Source: Opitutaceae bacterium
GTDB lineage: Bacteria; Verrucomicrobiota; Verrucomicrobiia; Opitutales; Opitutaceae
Length of the DNA stretch: 6,568 bases
Direction of reading: 5' to 3'
NCBI GenBank assembly: GCA_003168315.1
Contig: PMSP01000080.1
Coordinates: 755 to 7,322, forward strand
This document shows, piece after piece, positions 4,926-6,568 of the stretch (positions are counted from its first letter, which is position 1; each line of letters begins with the position of its first letter). The notes beneath the pieces are model-generated. The model made no database searches. It saw only the letters and a list, made by a program, of their open reading frames with translations, and was not told the DNA's origin. The translations under genes and the position numbers were made by a program.

Positions 4926-6568
4926 GCAACCGAATCCCCTTCCCTGCCCGCCTCAATGGCCACCATGAGCAGGCTGATGTCCGTGGGGTTCACGCCGCTC
5001 ATTCGGCTGGCCTGCCCGAGCGTAAGTGGCTTAATATGAGTAAGTTTCAATGCGCTCTCGCGCCGCAGGCCAGGCAGCGCTGCATAGTCGAATTCGAGCG
5101 GAATGCGGATTTTCTCCACATGCCTAAGCCGTTCGACCTCCCGCTGCTCGCGTTCCAGATATCCATGATAGGCAATACGGTACAACACTTCATGACGAAC
5201 CTCAGGCTTTTCCCGAAGGAAATCATCCGGAAGGCCGTTCCTCTCCCCTCCCCTGCGAATATATTCAGCCCAAGTGCCTTCTTTGGAACGAGTTGTCTCC
5301 AAAAACTGAACCCACTTCCCAATGCTTGATGCTTTGTCGTGAATACGGCCTAAGCGGCTCTGGCTGATTAGCTTATAATCGCTGGAATGATGGGCAAGCC
5401 GGAGCTCGGCGCTCCCGTGATTCAGGAGCAGCCTGTACTCTGCCCTGCTGGTAAACATGCGGTATGGCTCATCCGTCCCGCGTGTCACCAGGTCATCGAT
5501 CAGGACTCCAATATAGGATTCGTGGCGGCCCAGGACCATCGGCGCCGCACCGCGGACCTTGTTCACTGCATTCACTCCCGCGACGAGTCCCTGGCCTGCG
5601 GCCTCTTCATATCCGGACGTACCGTTGATCTGCCCGGCCAGGAAGAGGTTTTCGATCCGCTTGGATTCAAGGGAAGGCAGAAGCTGGGTAGGCGGCGCGA
5701 AATCATATTCGACGGCATAGGCTGGCCTCAGGAGCACCGCTTCCTCGAGTCCCGGAATGCTATGAACCATGTCGAGCTGCACATCGAACGGCAAAGAGGT
5801 CGATAGGCCGTTGACGTAGTATTCATTCGTCGTTCGTCCTTCCGGTTCCAGGAACAGCAGATGGCGCGGCTTGTCCGCGAACCGGACGAACTTGTCCTCG
5901 ATGCTTGGGCAGTATCTGGGGCCGACTCCCTCGATCTCGCCATTATACATTGCGGATTTATGGAGGTTGGCTCGAACGATCTCGGCTGTTGAGTCGGTCG
6001 TATGGGTCATCCAGCAGGAGACCTGGGATGATCCGGGGACCCATCCGATGCGAGTCTCGCCGGAATGTTCCACGTGGAACAAATCCTCGGGATCCCGGGT
6101 GTCGTGAAAGGAGAAAAGGGTGGGGTGCGCGTCCCCTTTCTGCTCCTGCATCTTTCCGAAGTTAATGCTACGGCCTAATCTGCGTGGGGGAGTACCCGTC
6201 TTCAGGCGCTTGAGCTCGACGCCCATCTCCATCAGGCTTGCCGAGAGCGTCTTCGAGCTGAAATCGCCCAGGCGACCTCCCTCATTCTTGTTCTGCCCGA
6301 TATGCATGAGGCCCCTCAGGAACGTGCCTGTCGTCACGATCACGGCGCGCCCCTTGAAATCGATGTCCAAGTTGGTCCGGCATCCGACAATCGATCCCTT
6401 GTCGTGGATCAGTCCGGTCACGGTTGCCTGGAAGAGGGTGAGATTAGGCTGAAGCTCGAGAGTATGCTTCAGTCTGAACTGATAAGCCTTCTTGTCGCAT
6501 TGGGCGCGGGGGGATCGGACGCTGGGACCTTTTCGGGCGTTGAGCATGCGAAACTGAATGCTGGTGGC
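4922..6568 (-). CDS. mnmG: tRNA uridine-5-carboxymethylaminomethyl modification enzyme MnmG (GidA), N-terminus outside window
   Basis: MnmG, with the GTPase MnmE, uses FAD, NADH and methylene-tetrahydrofolate to install (carboxymethyl)aminomethyl groups at U34 of tRNAs. The window holds 548 residues. About 75 N-terminal residues, including the first FAD GxGxxG motif, are missing by comparison with E. coli (629 aa). Visible landmarks are SIQFRMLNARKGPSVRSPRA at the edge, RLKTGTPPR, RYCPSIEDK (conserved Cys at 5909-5911), FLEPEGRTTNEYYVNGLSTS, LFLAGQINGTSGYEEAAGQG (second flavin motif), EPYRMFTSRAEYRLLL, and the C-terminal helical domain ending in LTLGQASRMSGVNPTDISLL. Between FSF and the CWMTHT motif it has roughly 18 more residues than E. 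coli; this segment carries FHVEH, encoded by a parS-like palindrome. The stop overlaps the trmB start. GC content looks lower than in the atp genes. Confidence 0.97.
   Translation of the reverse strand, partial: ATSIQFRMLNARKGPSVRSPRAQCDKKAYQFRLKHTLELQPNLTLFQATVTGLIHDKGSIVGCRTNLDIDFKGRAVIVTTGTFLRGLMHIGQNKNEGGRLGDFSSKTLSASLMEMGVELKRLKTGTPPRRLGRSINFGKMQEQKGDAHPTLFSFHDTRDPEDLFHVEHSGETRIGWVPGSSQVSCWMTHTTDSTAEIVRANLHKSAMYNGEIEGVGPRYCPSIEDKFVRFADKPRHLLFLEPEGRTTNEYYVNGLSTSLPFDVQLDMVHSIPGLEEAVLLRPAYAVEYDFAPPTQLLPSLESKRIENLFLAGQINGTSGYEEAAGQGLVAGVNAVNKVRGAAPMVLGRHESYIGVLIDDLVTRGTDEPYRMFTSRAEYRLLLNHGSAELRLAHHSSDYKLISQSRLGRIHDKASSIGKWVQFLETTRSKEGTWAEYIRRGGERNGLPDDFLREKPEVRHEVLYRIAYHGYLEREQREVERLRHVEKIRIPLEFDYAALPGLRRESALKLTHIKPLTLGQASRMSGVNPTDISLLMVAIEAGREGDSVA
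6066..6081. promoter_or_regulatory. parS: parS-type ParB-binding site inside mnmG
   Basis: TGTTCCACGTGGAACA is a perfect 16-bp palindrome. The widely conserved chromosomal parS consensus is TGTTTCACGTGAAACA, and the C/G pair at the fifth and twelfth positions is a known natural variant (for example in Pseudomonas). It lies in frame within mnmG, coding for L-FHVE-H. ParB (Spo0J) would nucleate here and spread, with ParA and SMC acting on the complex for chromosome segregation. Such sites cluster near oriC, as does mnmG/gidA in many bacteria. The match is seen directly; ParB binding is inferred. Confidence 0.85.

Noticed and set aside
4922..6568. DnaA boxes marking oriC near mnmG
   Set aside because: I searched for TTATCCACA-like 9-mers on both strands and saw no convincing match or cluster.

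Overview
The window carries nine genes, all read from the minus strand, with no gene-free stretch longer than 114 bases. It looks like a core chromosomal segment of a GC-rich bacterium. The gene families, the protein style of AtpB, AtpE, AtpF and TrmB (for example an AtpB with an N-terminal export-like signal) and the scarcity of Shine-Dalgarno sequences suggest Verrucomicrobiota, perhaps an Opitutales relative. That placement rests on recall of family sequences and is an inference.

In the direction of transcription (high to low coordinates) the layout has three blocks. First comes a tRNA-modification pair: mnmG (gidA; its 5' end lies outside the window), whose stop overlaps the TTG start of trmB. 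Next are pfpI-like (DJ-1/PfpI superfamily, closest in style to isonitrile hydratase-like proteins) and eamA-like (a YedA-type DMT transporter), which overlap each other by 17 bases and follow trmB after 14 bases. Last, after a 114-base gap with a candidate sigma-70-type promoter, comes the F-type ATP synthase operon atpB-atpE-atpF-atpH-atpA. The window ends inside atpA, just before its Walker A motif. The expected downstream atpG, atpD and atpC are out of view.

The most striking non-coding signal is a perfect 16-bp palindrome, TGTTCCACGTGGAACA (6066-6081), inside mnmG. It matches the chromosomal ParB-binding parS consensus. It implies a ParABS segregation system and an origin-proximal position, which agrees with the frequent location of mnmG/gidA near oriC.

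Other points of interest are a 13-bp perfect hairpin between atpE and atpF, A-rich leaders replacing Shine-Dalgarno sites, an unusually short delta subunit (AtpH, 131 aa), a G8 tract next to a 10-bp hairpin at the start of the transporter gene, and c-subunit residues pointing to H+ rather than Na+ coupling. I saw no mobile element, CRISPR array, RNA gene or obviously new multi-gene system.
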